A stretch of DNA of 22,918 nt from Clostridiales bacterium UBA2432 (GTDB lineage Bacteria; Bacillota; Clostridia; Lachnospirales; Vallitaleaceae). The stretch is from assembly GCA_002342805.1 (NCBI GenBank), contig DDQW01000002.1:1-22918 (forward strand), in the 5' to 3' direction. Below the pieces are notes generated by a model. That model had not been told where the DNA came from. It was given only the letters and a program-made list of their open reading frames with translations, and did no database searches. The translations under genes and the position numbers were made by a program. Positions 16,306 through 22,918 of the stretch are shown piece after piece (the stretch's first letter is position 1; the number at the start of each line of letters is the position of its first letter).

Positions 16306-16866
16306 TTAAATAAATTCCTGCCAAAGTCTTGGATCCGGTCTTGGAATGATGGATGTTTGTAGCAATAATCCTTTTGCTATGACACTTTTTTTGGCTTTTT
16401 CAATAGATGCTTCAACACTGGATAATTCACCTGAAAAAACCACATAGGCTTTTCCGCTGATTCCTTTTGCAATGCGTATCTCTAATATATTGACCGGGGT
16501 TGTTTTGACAACATCGTCTGCCACTTCAAATATGGAAGCCACTGAATAGGTTTCCATGACACCGACCGCTTCAATATTTTCAACATCACCACTGCAATTT
16601 AATCCTTCAAAAATCGACGGATGTGGGTTTCCTAATATACAATGATCCACTAAAATCGCTGCGTGTTCTTCTGATGTTCCACGTTCCATCGCTGCATTGA
16701 CCGCACTTAAATCCCCTCTAATCAAGACCACATACTTACCGGGACAAACAGGCTTAGCAAATACAAGGTCAACATCTGCTGTTTTTAAAACATCATCTGC
16801 TGCCTTCATGCCTGTCGCTATCGAACGATACTCTAATACTCCTAATGATTGTCTAGACTCTGCCAT
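16306..16866 (-). CDS. pduT: Tandem-domain microcompartment shell protein, PduT-like
   Basis: A 186-residue protein with two BMC domains (residues about 6-90, starting SLGVLEYRSIATGMKAADDVLK, and about 98-180, starting EAVGVMETYSVASIFEVADDVVK). It would form trimers that tile into the shell. Cys41 in AKPVCPGKYV matches the PduT cysteine (Cys38 in Salmonella) that binds a [4Fe-4S] cluster at the pore. Length (PduT is 184) and the ending RPDPRLW fit as well. It is encoded 2 bases after the PduS-like gene and shares its ribosome site with the end of that gene. PduS and PduT together are thought to move electrons across the shell. Last gene of the microcompartment operon. Confidence 0.92.
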   Translation of the reverse strand: MAESRQSLGVLEYRSIATGMKAADDVLKTADVDLVFAKPVCPGKYVVLIRGDLSAVNAAMERGTSEEHAAILVDHCILGNPHPSIFEGLNCSGDVENIEAVGVMETYSVASIFEVADDVVKTTPVNILEIRIAKGISGKAYVVFSGELSSVEASIEKAKKSVIAKGLLLQTSIIPRPDPRLWQEFI

Positions 16867-16868
16867 AA

Positions 16869-18191
16869 TTATAACCTCTCAATACAAATGTACTCATCGC
16901 TAACTTCACTGACTCTGCCACCTATACTTGCATGTATATGGGCACTTAAGCCACCTTCAATCGCTTCAGCAATACACATATTTTCTTGAACTTCTTGGCC
17001 AACGGTAACTAATGCTTTTGCAGCTTGTCCAATATGTTGTTGTAAGGGAATTTTTACATAGGACACTGGCATAGGCTCTGTATAAAAAGGAACAGCTACA
17101 TCGTATTTTTTTAATCCAAGACGCATGACAAGTCGTCCTGAGGGAACCCGTCGATAGTCTCGGTCTGAATGTATATCTGTGCAATCTTCGGCTGAAGGTC
17201 TTACGCCATTTTTTGCAAATTCTTTTTTGACCATGACCATCATCTTTCGTGGCGAAAGCTCGTGATGACACGCATATAGCTCACAGACCCCACAATCGAC
17301 GCATCCAAGAGCCGTTTCTAAAACACTGCTATGATCAAGGACCCCATTTGCCATTGCGTTCATTAGTTTATGGGGCTCAACATTATGTCCCAATAAATGT
17401 CGCGGACACATATCTGTACACGCCCTGCATTGGGAACATGATGCCATAATCCGTGTTAAGTGATTTATGTTGACATCCTCCATCTGTCGAATTAGAGAAT
17501 GATTTTCTTCAAGTACAATTAAAGCTTTTGTGTTTTTCCGAACAACATCACGAATCGTCGTTAAGCTGCCTGTCATTGGACCGCCAATAATTATTTTATG
17601 ATTCGCATTGTTTCGTTTTCCTAATGTATCAACCATATATCCTACGGATGTGCCAATCGGAACATAATAAGTACCCGGTGCATCCACTTCACCAATAACA
17701 GTAACATAGGTATGGGTAACATTTTTTTCTTCAAAGAGTTTATTATATATATTCAATAACGTTTCTGTGTTAAGCACCATAACGTGATATTGTATGGGTA
17801 ACTCACCTTTTTTTACAACAATTCCTGTTACTTCTTCAATAAGTACAACTTCATCCCCGATTGGATAGACATTCGGTAAAGGATAGACCTCTATCTTGGG
17901 ATACTTCTTCGCATATGCTTCTATATGTTCAATGACATCCATGTACTTGTTTTTGATGCCAATGACCGTTTTTTCAATGGAGAGTTCCTCCATGAGTCGG
18001 TGAAGGGTTTTCATCAACTGATCTGCATAGATCTTGGCCAGATTTTTATCGACTTGTAAAAGCGGTTCACATTCAGCATTATTAATAATCAGCGTTTTGA
18101 TTTCACCGCTGAGTTTTACATGTGTCGGGAACCCGGCTCCACCTGCACCAACAATGCCGGCGTCAAATATTTGCTCAATGATGTTTTCCAT
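16869..18191 (-). CDS. pduS: PduS/RnfC-like flavin and Fe-S redox protein
   Basis: A 440-residue protein. Residues 11-24 (AGIVGAGGAGFPTH) form the NuoF/RnfC-type nucleotide-flavin loop, and ECEPL follows at 40-44. An SLBB-like beta-grasp part (about 160-205, VIGEVDAPGTYYVP) comes next. Two [4Fe-4S] motifs are complete: C252-x2-C255-x2-C258-x3-C262-P and C297-x2-C300-x2-C303-x4-C308. The C-terminus is a barrel-sandwich-like RnfC domain. In Pdu compartments PduS oxidises NADH or reduces cobalamin; here no B12 genes are in view, so it may feed or drain electrons through PduT, for example for NAD+ recycling. It overlaps functionally with the next gene, 2 bases away. Its AAAGGTG site precedes ATG by 7 bases. 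Confidence 0.92.
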   Translation of the reverse strand: MENIIEQIFDAGIVGAGGAGFPTHVKLSGEIKTLIINNAECEPLLQVDKNLAKIYADQLMKTLHRLMEELSIEKTVIGIKNKYMDVIEHIEAYAKKYPKIEVYPLPNVYPIGDEVVLIEEVTGIVVKKGELPIQYHVMVLNTETLLNIYNKLFEEKNVTHTYVTVIGEVDAPGTYYVPIGTSVGYMVDTLGKRNNANHKIIIGGPMTGSLTTIRDVVRKNTKALIVLEENHSLIRQMEDVNINHLTRIMASCSQCRACTDMCPRHLLGHNVEPHKLMNAMANGVLDHSSVLETALGCVDCGVCELYACHHELSPRKMMVMVKKEFAKNGVRPSAEDCTDIHSDRDYRRVPSGRLVMRLGLKKYDVAVPFYTEPMPVSYVKIPLQQHIGQAAKALVTVGQEVQENMCIAEAIEGGLSAHIHASIGGRVSEVSDEYICIERL

Positions 18192-18207
18192 AGCTGTTCA
18201 CCTTTCG

Positions 18208-18477
18208 CTAATTAAAAATCTCAAGATCATTTTCTTCGTCAACGATACCTACAATTGCCGCATCCACCGGAGCTTCATTATTGACCATACTGATTCTTGC
18301 ACTACTTCCTGTTGTAATCAAAACATTTTCGCCAATGCCGGCGCCTACTGTATCAATTGCAACGATTGTTTCTTTTGTCCCATTTCTTTTGACTTCGCAT
18401 ACTAAGATTTTATTACCGACGAGTCGTTCATGCTTGCGCGTTGAAACGATTCGACCGATTACTTTTCCAATAATCAT
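18208..18477 (-). CDS. Microcompartment vertex protein, EutN/CcmL/PduN type (BMC-P)
   Basis: An 89-residue pentamer-forming protein that caps the vertices of the icosahedral shell. Signatures are clear: MIIGKVIGRIVSTRKHERLVG at the start, VAIDTVGAGIGENVLITTGSSAR in the middle and PVDAAIVGIVDE at the end. Length is normal. GGAG lies 7 bases before ATG. A folded RNA element separates it from the pduL gene upstream, which could lower its output; pentamers are needed only in a few dozen copies per shell. Only one pentamer gene is in view, so others would have to be outside the window. Confidence 0.95.
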   Translation of the reverse strand: MIIGKVIGRIVSTRKHERLVGNKILVCEVKRNGTKETIVAIDTVGAGIGENVLITTGSSARISMVNNEAPVDAAIVGIVDEENDLEIFN

Positions 18478-18500
18478 GTAAATTCTCCATTCTTCCTCAT

Positions 18501-18550
18501 ATTCAGTACTTTCGGCAATTGCTGGGCAATTGCCGTATATTCTACTGAAT
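18501..18550 (-). other. Two-stage RNA stem over the pduL stop codon
   Basis: Outer arms ATTCAGTA (18501-18508) and TACTGAAT (18543-18550) pair perfectly. Inside them is a 10-bp stem, CGGCAATTGC (18513-18522) with GCAATTGCCG (18526-18535), and a 3-base loop. The outer stem includes the pduL stop codon (18544-18542). No T-tract follows on the minus strand, so it is not a standard terminator. It may set message stability or lower translation of the pentamer gene. Confidence 0.7.
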
Positions 18551-19222
18551 AATGGTCACTTGATCACTTTGCTGAATGCCAAAGGCATTTGCTTCATCTG
18601 TATCAATATGCATTTCAAGTCGATATGTATCATGAACCCTAACTAAAACATTACTTAAGATACCTTTTCTTGCACCATCTTGTGTTTTCACACATACGAT
18701 TTGTTTGTCTTTGACACCAAAGCGTTGTGCATCGTCCGGATTCATATGGATATGCCGTTGTGCAACAATACACCCTTGATCTAAGCGAACTGCGCCTGCC
18801 GGACCAACAATAGTAATTGGCATTGACCCCTCAATATCTCCACTCTCGCGAATCGGTGCATTGAGACCTAATTGTCTAGCGTCTGTTTTTGAAACTTCAA
18901 CTTGTGTCGCACTACGCTCCGGACCTAGGATTCGTACATTCTCAATTACCCGCAAATTTATTCCTACAATGGTAACACGTTCTTCTGCTGCAAACTGCCC
19001 GCCCATCAACTCCTTCTTTACATGAAGCTGATGGCCTTTTCCAAATAATATGTCTAAATGTTCACGCGTCACATGTAAATGTCTGGCCGATACGCCGACA
19101 GGAACAGTCAATGCAGGTTGAGATTGTTTAAGTACAGCAGACGTTGTTTTCTTTTTGATTTCTTGTAAAACAGCTTCTTTAACAAGTGATTCTAATGTGT
19201 TTGTTGTCATTGCCATAATCAT
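18542..19222 (-). CDS. pduL: Phosphotransacylase PduL with encapsulation peptide
   Basis: A 226-residue enzyme that converts propionyl-CoA and phosphate to propionyl-phosphate and free CoA, recycling CoA inside the compartment. Two beta barrels are visible. Zinc ligands expected for the family are in VSARHLHVT (H48, H50) and QRHIHMNP (H157, H159), with H205 in LEMHIDTDEAN. Residues about 8-25 (TLESLVKEAVLQEIKKK) form an amphipathic helix followed by a Thr/Ser/Lys/Gln linker, a typical encapsulation peptide that puts the enzyme into the shell lumen. AAAGG lies 5 bases before ATG 19222; a second in-frame ATG at 19216 is possible. The product would yield ATP through an acetate/propionate kinase elsewhere. 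Confidence 0.95.
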   Translation of the reverse strand: MIMAMTTNTLESLVKEAVLQEIKKKTTSAVLKQSQPALTVPVGVSARHLHVTREHLDILFGKGHQLHVKKELMGGQFAAEERVTIVGINLRVIENVRILGPERSATQVEVSKTDARQLGLNAPIRESGDIEGSMPITIVGPAGAVRLDQGCIVAQRHIHMNPDDAQRFGVKDKQIVCVKTQDGARKGILSNVLVRVHDTYRLEMHIDTDEANAFGIQQSDQVTIIQ

Positions 19223-19242
19223 CTCAACCTTTCAGACTTTGC

Positions 19243-19587
19243 TTATAGTTTAGGTAATATTTTTGTTACATCTGTATGAGGACGAGGAATAACGTGTGTT
19301 GCGACAACTTCACCTAATCTAGACGCTACTGCTGCTCCAGCTTCGACTGCTGCTTTAACCGCTCCTACGTCTCCACTAACTAATACTGTCACTAAACCGG
19401 ATCCGATTTTTTCTGTACCTACAAGCTCTACATTTGCTGCTTTTAACATTGCATCTGCCGCCTCAGTGACTGCAACTAATCCTCTTGTCTCGATCATTCC
19501 TAATGCCTTTTGTACCATGATTATTTCCTCCTTAGATTCTTCTGTTTTTGTTGTTGTTTTTGCTGCTGTTGTTTTTGCTGTTGCCAT
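19243..19587 (-). CDS. Hexameric shell protein (BMC-H), long and short forms
   Basis: A PduA/PduJ-like shell tile: ALGMIETRGLVAVTEAADAMLKAA, the pore motif EKIGSG, and VIPRPHTDV at the end. Two starts are credible. ATG 19587 (114 residues) has AAGGTGG at 7 bases and gives a 23-residue Ala/Lys/Thr-rich N-terminal extension (MATAKTTAAKTTTKTEESKE). ATG 19518 (91 residues) has a stronger AAGGAGG at 8 bases, itself encoding Lys-Glu-Glu of the extension. The short form is collinear with the 91-residue paralogue at 19949, about three quarters identical by eye. Both forms may be made, as with PduB and PduB' in Salmonella. Hexamers assemble into facets and the pore passes small polar metabolites. Confidence 0.93.
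   Translation of the reverse strand: MATAKTTAAKTTTKTEESKEEIIMVQKALGMIETRGLVAVTEAADAMLKAANVELVGTEKIGSGLVTVLVSGDVGAVKAAVEAGAAVASRLGEVVATHVIPRPHTDVTKILPKL
19527..19533 (-). promoter_or_regulatory. Internal ribosome binding site inside the shell gene
   Basis: AAGGAGG on the minus strand, 8 bases before the in-frame ATG 19518 and within the reading frame that starts at 19587. It would drive a 91-residue short form. Confidence 0.7.
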
Positions 19588-19618
19588 GTTATGACCACCT
19601 TTGCTTAAATCGATTCAT

Positions 19619-19924
19619 TTATTCCGATTGCACAGAAAATGCATATTTTGATGCACTCTCCTTAATAATCTTAATTACTTCTTCATGGGGATTATTAATC
19701 AATGCCGTTGCGACTGTCTTTGTAATCCGATTTGCTATTGTCTCTCCATGAGCGATAGCTGCATGTACAGAGGAAATATCTCCCTGTACAACAATGCTTA
19801 CCAAACGCCCACCGAGTTTCTTTTCCCAAGTAAGAACGGTCACATCAGCTACTTTTACCATAGCATCAATCGCCTCATAGGCTGCAACCATACCGCTTAC
19901 TTCAATAATTCCCAGTGCATTCAT
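19619..19924 (-). CDS. Hexameric shell protein (BMC-H) with a distinct pore loop
   Basis: A 101-residue single-domain shell protein: NALGIIEVSGMVAAYEAIDAMVKVADV, then a pore region WEKKLGGRLVSI that differs from the EKIGSG of its two relatives, QGDISSVHAAIAHGE, and a C-terminal helix-rich tail (EEVIKIIKESASKYAFSVQSE) longer by about 10 residues. It would form hexamers mixing into facets; the Lys-Lys and Arg near the pore suggest a more positively charged opening. AGGTG lies 7 bases before ATG. It sits between the two PduA-like paralogues. Confidence 0.92.
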   Translation of the reverse strand: MNALGIIEVSGMVAAYEAIDAMVKVADVTVLTWEKKLGGRLVSIVVQGDISSVHAAIAHGETIANRITKTVATALINNPHEEVIKIIKESASKYAFSVQSE

Positions 19925-19948
19925 GTATTCACCTACTATTAATTCGAC

Positions 19949-20224
19949 TTATTTTAATGATGGAAGAATTTTTTCTACATCGATGTGAGGACGAGGAATA
20001 ACATGTACCGCTACAAGCTCACCTAAGTTGGATGCTGCATTCGCGCCAACTTCTGTTGCTGCTTTAACTGCTCCTACATCTCCACGAACCATAACAGTTA
20101 CAAGTCCTGAACCGATTTTTTCTGTTCCGATTAGTGTTACATCTGCTGCCTTAACCATTGCATCTGCTGCCTCGATTGACGCTACTAAACCTCTTGTTTC
20201 TACCATTCCTAAAGCTTCTTGCAT
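19949..20224 (-). CDS. Hexameric shell protein (BMC-H), PduA/PduJ-like
   Basis: A 91-residue major-shell-type protein: EALGMVETRGLVASIEAADAMVKAADV, pore motif TEKIGSGLVTV, RGDVGAVKAATEVGA and VIPRPHIDVEKILPSLK. The Gly-Ser-Gly pore is the type that passes 1,2-propanediol in PduA. AGGAGG lies 8 bases before ATG. It is nearly duplicated in the gene at 19243; the two genes, with a divergent shell gene between them, look like a local duplication. It is likely a main facet component. Confidence 0.95.
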   Translation of the reverse strand: MQEALGMVETRGLVASIEAADAMVKAADVTLIGTEKIGSGLVTVMVRGDVGAVKAATEVGANAASNLGELVAVHVIPRPHIDVEKILPSLK

Positions 20225-20263
20225 AATATGTTCCTCCTATAATTTATCATCATTTTTTTGTTT

Positions 20264-20569
20264 TTATAAACAGCTAATCTTCAAAAACTTTTCCATGTCA
20301 TCCGACGGATTAGCAATCACGTACTTGGCGTGAACACCGGCTATCTCTTCTGCTGCTCGTGCTGCTGCTTCAACCCCTGCTTCAACATCTGCTACTGAAC
20401 CACGTATCTTAATCATAATCAATAAGGGAACAGGCAGTTCATCCGCATTGGGGGGCTTATTTCTATCAAAAGCTTCGATGGTGACATCACCTGCTTTACA
20501 TGCAGCATCTGCTGCATAATAGGCTGTTGCCATTCCGAAGACCTCGATCAAACCTACGGCTTTCTTCAT
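20264..20569 (-). CDS. Shell protein (BMC-H) with an enlarged pore-side loop
   Basis: A 101-residue single BMC domain: KKAVGLIEVFGMATAYYAADAACKAGDV at the start and GSVADVEAGVEAAARAAEE later. Where the relatives have a short pore loop, this one reads FDRNKPPNADELPVPLLIMIKIRG, about 8-10 residues longer, with two prolines and acidic residues. It ends Ser-Cys-Leu. I chose ATG 20569 because GAGG lies 6 bases before it; the in-frame ATG at 20581 overlaps that ribosome site. First shell gene after the alcohol dehydrogenase. A special pore or a minor facet protein is likely, function unknown. Confidence 0.88.
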   Translation of the reverse strand: MKKAVGLIEVFGMATAYYAADAACKAGDVTIEAFDRNKPPNADELPVPLLIMIKIRGSVADVEAGVEAAARAAEEIAGVHAKYVIANPSDDMEKFLKISCL

Positions 20570-20590
20570 AATATACCTCATTTATCACTC

Positions 20591-21790
20591 TTATTTATTG
20601 ACGAAAGCTACTTTGATACCTTCAAGGCGCATGTTGACATGCATTGCTTCATTTAAATCTTCAAGTGCAAAATCATGGGTTACGAGCTCTTCAATCGGAA
20701 GTCCGATTCCTTTTGCACGTCGGATGAAGTCAAGTGTTGTTGCATAGTCTGTAAAAGTATATACCCATGAACCGACTAAGGTGATTTCTTTTTGACACAA
20801 GTCAAAGTGGGGATTAATGGTTGCATCACCATTATCGACGAAGAAACCAACTTCACATAATCCTCCACCACGGCGAATCATTTTATATATTGAACTTGCG
20901 GCACTTGGAACTCCTGTACATTGGAATGCAAAGTCCACACCTCCACCGGAAATTTTGTGTATTCCGGCAAGCATATCATCAAATTTTCCAAAGTCTTTAA
21001 AATTGAATGTATATTTTGCACCTAAACGTTGAGCCATTTTTAGTCGTTGATTATCACCATCAACCGCCAAGATGTTTTCGATACCCATTGTCCGAAGTAC
21101 GGATAATAACATGAGTCCTATTGGGCCACAACCTTGTACAAGAACCATACTGTTGAATTTTAATAAACCCGTTGTTTTTGCACGTTCAACCGCATGTACA
21201 GTTACTGCTGCCGGTTCGATAAGTAGTCGTTGTTTTAAACTCATATCATTCACACGGAAAATCGAAGAATTTTCACGAAGAATAATATATTCGCCAAACC
21301 AACCGTTGAAATGATACTTATCATCTGTCAATAATCCGTAAACATCCATATGATCACTTAGATTGGCTTTTTCCGGATGCATTTTAGAAAATGTATCTTC
21401 CTTTGTAATGGTAACACTTGTGACAACTTTATCGCCTATTTTTAAGGGTTGTCCCATGATGTCATTTTTAATGTTTTTACCAAGTTTGACAATGGTTCCT
21501 GTTCCTTCATGACCAAGGACAACCGGTATAAGATCAAATGGGTCATTTTTGAATTCGTGAACGTCCGTACCACATACGCCACAGCCTTCAACTTTGACAA
21601 GAACTTCATTATCATTGATTTCAGGGATCTCAAATTCCTTGACTTCAATCTTTTCTTTTGCTGTCAGAACAGCCACTTTTGCCATTTTAGGCGTATGGCC
21701 TGTATTGTTACTCTGTGCCTTTGGTTCTTCACCCAACGATTCCATGACTTTTGATACAATCGTTTGTATGTCGATTTGATTGATATCCAT
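20591..21790 (-). CDS. Zinc alcohol dehydrogenase with encapsulation peptide
   Basis: A 399-residue medium-chain dehydrogenase expected to reduce propionaldehyde to 1-propanol and regenerate NAD+ inside the compartment. Residues 1-20 (MDINQIDIQTIVSKVMESLG) are an amphipathic helix, then a Pro/Gln/Asn/Gly linker to residue 36, an encapsulation peptide. The catalytic zinc ligands are C73 (CGVCGTD), H94/E95 (GHEG) and probably E192 (IEPAAV). The NAD loop is GCGPIG (220-225). The four-cysteine structural zinc lobe, normally about residues 95-150, is missing; that segment has no cysteines. AGGAGG lies 5 bases before ATG and overlaps the end of the aldehyde dehydrogenase gene region. It differs from Salmonella PduQ, which is an iron-type enzyme. 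Confidence 0.92.
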   Translation of the reverse strand: MDINQIDIQTIVSKVMESLGEEPKAQSNNTGHTPKMAKVAVLTAKEKIEVKEFEIPEINDNEVLVKVEGCGVCGTDVHEFKNDPFDLIPVVLGHEGTGTIVKLGKNIKNDIMGQPLKIGDKVVTSVTITKEDTFSKMHPEKANLSDHMDVYGLLTDDKYHFNGWFGEYIILRENSSIFRVNDMSLKQRLLIEPAAVTVHAVERAKTTGLLKFNSMVLVQGCGPIGLMLLSVLRTMGIENILAVDGDNQRLKMAQRLGAKYTFNFKDFGKFDDMLAGIHKISGGGVDFAFQCTGVPSAASSIYKMIRRGGGLCEVGFFVDNGDATINPHFDLCQKEITLVGSWVYTFTDYATTLDFIRRAKGIGLPIEELVTHDFALEDLNEAMHVNMRLEGIKVAFVNK

Positions 21791-21802
21791 CTTTACCTCC
21801 TC

Positions 21803-22918
21803 TTATCGTATATATAAAAACTCAGACATAACGCATCGTCGAGATTTTGTAAATGTATTTGCATTTGTTAATCCTTCACCGGTTTTGCTTGCTATTGTAA
21901 AAGTCGTAAATCCTTCACCGCCAAATCCGATTCCAGCATAGGATGGTGCATTTTTAACAAAAATCGCGGTATCAATAGCACGTGCAAATTTTGTTAAGTT
22001 TTCGATGTTCATTGAATGCATATGTGCAGAATGTCGATTACCACCTTCAAGCTCAACGCTGACTGCAATTCCTTCATCCACATCGGCTACACGAACAATT
22101 CCAAGAATAGGCATCATTAACTCATCTGCAATTAATGGATGTTCTTTTGGTCCTTCAAAAATAATACAACGGATGCTTTCATCAGCCTTAATATTAATGG
22201 CTGCAAGAATCTTATGGGCATCGCGACCAACCCATTTACGGTTAATCACCAATTTGCCATTCTTTTCAACGAGCACTTCTTTGGCTAATTTATCTGCCAA
22301 GTCTTTAGATAAGTAATAGCAATCGTTATTTCGTGTCATTTCATCAATAAGTTTGTCCGCCACTTGATCTACAACGACAACTTCTTTTTCTGCAATACAT
22401 GGAAGGTTGTTGTCAAATGTAGCTCCGTTAATAATATCTTCTGCTGCTTTAACAATATTGGCTGTTTCATCCACGAGTACCGGTGGATTACCTGCTCCAG
22501 CTGCTATACCGCGCTTGCCTGAGCTTAAGATTGCTTTAACAACCCCTGGGCCTCCTGTTGCAACCAGTAACGGAATATCTGGATGATTAAACATCACATT
22601 TCCACTATCCAGAGTCGGTTGTTTTATAGAAACGGCTAGATTTTCAAAGGCTCCGCATTCAACGGCTGCCTCATTAACCAATTGTACTGCATAATTGGAT
22701 GTATTGGCTGCACCAGGATGTGGGTTAAATACCACCGTGTTTCCGGATGCGATCATACCGATAGAATTACATAAAATCGTTTCGCTTGGATTCGTTGACG
22801 GTGTTACGGCTCCAACAACGCCCCATGTTCCACGTTCGATTAATGTGAGTCCCTGATCTCCTGTGAAGACCTCCGGTGAAATACATTCTGTTCCGGGTGT
22901 TTTATCTGCAACAAGTTG
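21803..22918 (-). CDS. CoA-acylating aldehyde dehydrogenase, PduP/EutE-like (partial)
   Basis: The open frame runs to the window edge, so the N-terminus is outside; 371 residues are visible and about 90 are missing compared with the roughly 460-residue family. It converts propionaldehyde, NAD+ and CoA to propionyl-CoA and NADH inside the compartment. Visible motifs are GVVGAVTPSTNPSET, VVFNPHPGAANTS, VATGGPGVVKAI and GNPPVLVDETANI. The catalytic cysteine lies in NNLPCIAEKE, codon 22399-22397. His-rich NRHSAHMHS is near the C-terminal part. The frame already continues before ATG 22756 through conserved residues, so that ATG is not the start. It is followed by the alcohol dehydrogenase gene 12 bases later. 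The missing N-terminus probably carries an encapsulation peptide. Confidence 0.95.
   Translation of the reverse strand, partial: QLVADKTPGTECISPEVFTGDQGLTLIERGTWGVVGAVTPSTNPSETILCNSIGMIASGNTVVFNPHPGAANTSNYAVQLVNEAAVECGAFENLAVSIKQPTLDSGNVMFNHPDIPLLVATGGPGVVKAILSSGKRGIAAGAGNPPVLVDETANIVKAAEDIINGATFDNNLPCIAEKEVVVVDQVADKLIDEMTRNNDCYYLSKDLADKLAKEVLVEKNGKLVINRKWVGRDAHKILAAINIKADESIRCIIFEGPKEHPLIADELMMPILGIVRVADVDEGIAVSVELEGGNRHSAHMHSMNIENLTKFARAIDTAIFVKNAPSYAGIGFGGEGFTTFTIASKTGEGLTNANTFTKSRRCVMSEFLYIR

Noticed and set aside
19519..19587. The N-terminal extension of the shell protein as an encapsulation peptide
   Set aside because: It is rich in Thr, Lys and Ala with few hydrophobic residues and no amphipathic pattern like the tags of PduL and ADH.
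22754..22756. ATG 22756 as start of the aldehyde dehydrogenase
   Set aside because: The frame stays open to the window edge and encodes conserved family residues (GVVGAVTPSTNPSET) before this ATG.
1..22918. CRISPR arrays, insertion sequences, phage genes or tRNA genes
   Set aside because: I saw no regularly spaced repeats, transposase-like products, or cloverleaf-forming segments; the protein genes account for nearly all of the window.

Overview
The window reads as an AT-rich, low-GC Gram-positive chromosome, most likely an anaerobic member of the Clostridia (Lachnospirales-like). The grounds are strong AGGAGG ribosome binding sites, a lipobox-bearing binding protein, a YesM/YesN two-component pair, and a gene order that resembles the fucose/rhamnose microcompartment locus of Clostridium (Lachnoclostridium) phytofermentans. 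Almost everything is on the minus strand, so transcription runs from right to left.

Right to left: (1) 22918-16306 is the distal part of a bacterial microcompartment (BMC) operon: CoA-acylating aldehyde dehydrogenase (PduP-like, cut by the window edge), zinc alcohol dehydrogenase with an encapsulation peptide, four single-domain shell proteins, PduL phosphotransacylase, a pentameric vertex protein, a PduS-like flavin/Fe-S protein and a PduT-like tandem shell protein. It ends in a Rho-independent terminator near 16250. (2) 16194-11824 is a sensory operon: YesN-type response regulator, YesM-type histidine kinase and a membrane-tethered sugar-binding protein without a lipobox, closed by a terminator at 11754-11781. 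(3) 11673-4796 is an uptake and entry operon: ABC ATPase, permease, binding lipoprotein, L-fucose isomerase and a RhaB-like kinase, closed by a bidirectional terminator at 4745-4787. Its promoter carries two direct repeats 21 bp apart beside a poor -35 region, a plausible response-regulator site.

Left part: a small unrecognised protein with a Pro-Tyr repeat (4178-4720, plus), cutC (3297-4052, minus), an AraC-type regulator (2479-3288, plus) divergent from a GH42 beta-galactosidase (306-2357, minus), and at the left edge a textbook strong minus-strand promoter (TTGACA-N17-TATACT) with an A/T-rich upstream element and a boxA-like leader. That leader suggests an rRNA operon starts just outside the window.

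Proposed working: external L-fucose (or a related 6-deoxyhexose) is sensed by the tethered binding protein plus kinase, the response regulator switches on the ABC transporter, FucI and the kinase make the ketose 1-phosphate, and an aldolase (expected outside the window) yields DHAP and lactaldehyde. Lactaldehyde would go to 1,2-propanediol and, through a diol dehydratase (outside the window), to propionaldehyde, which the compartment enzymes here dismutate to propanol and propionyl-phosphate. The core pathway is a known type (GRM5-like fucose/rhamnose BMC). The less expected points are a shell gene with two well-formed in-frame translation starts, a shell protein with an enlarged pore loop, the three-component sensor, and several intercistronic RNA hairpins.
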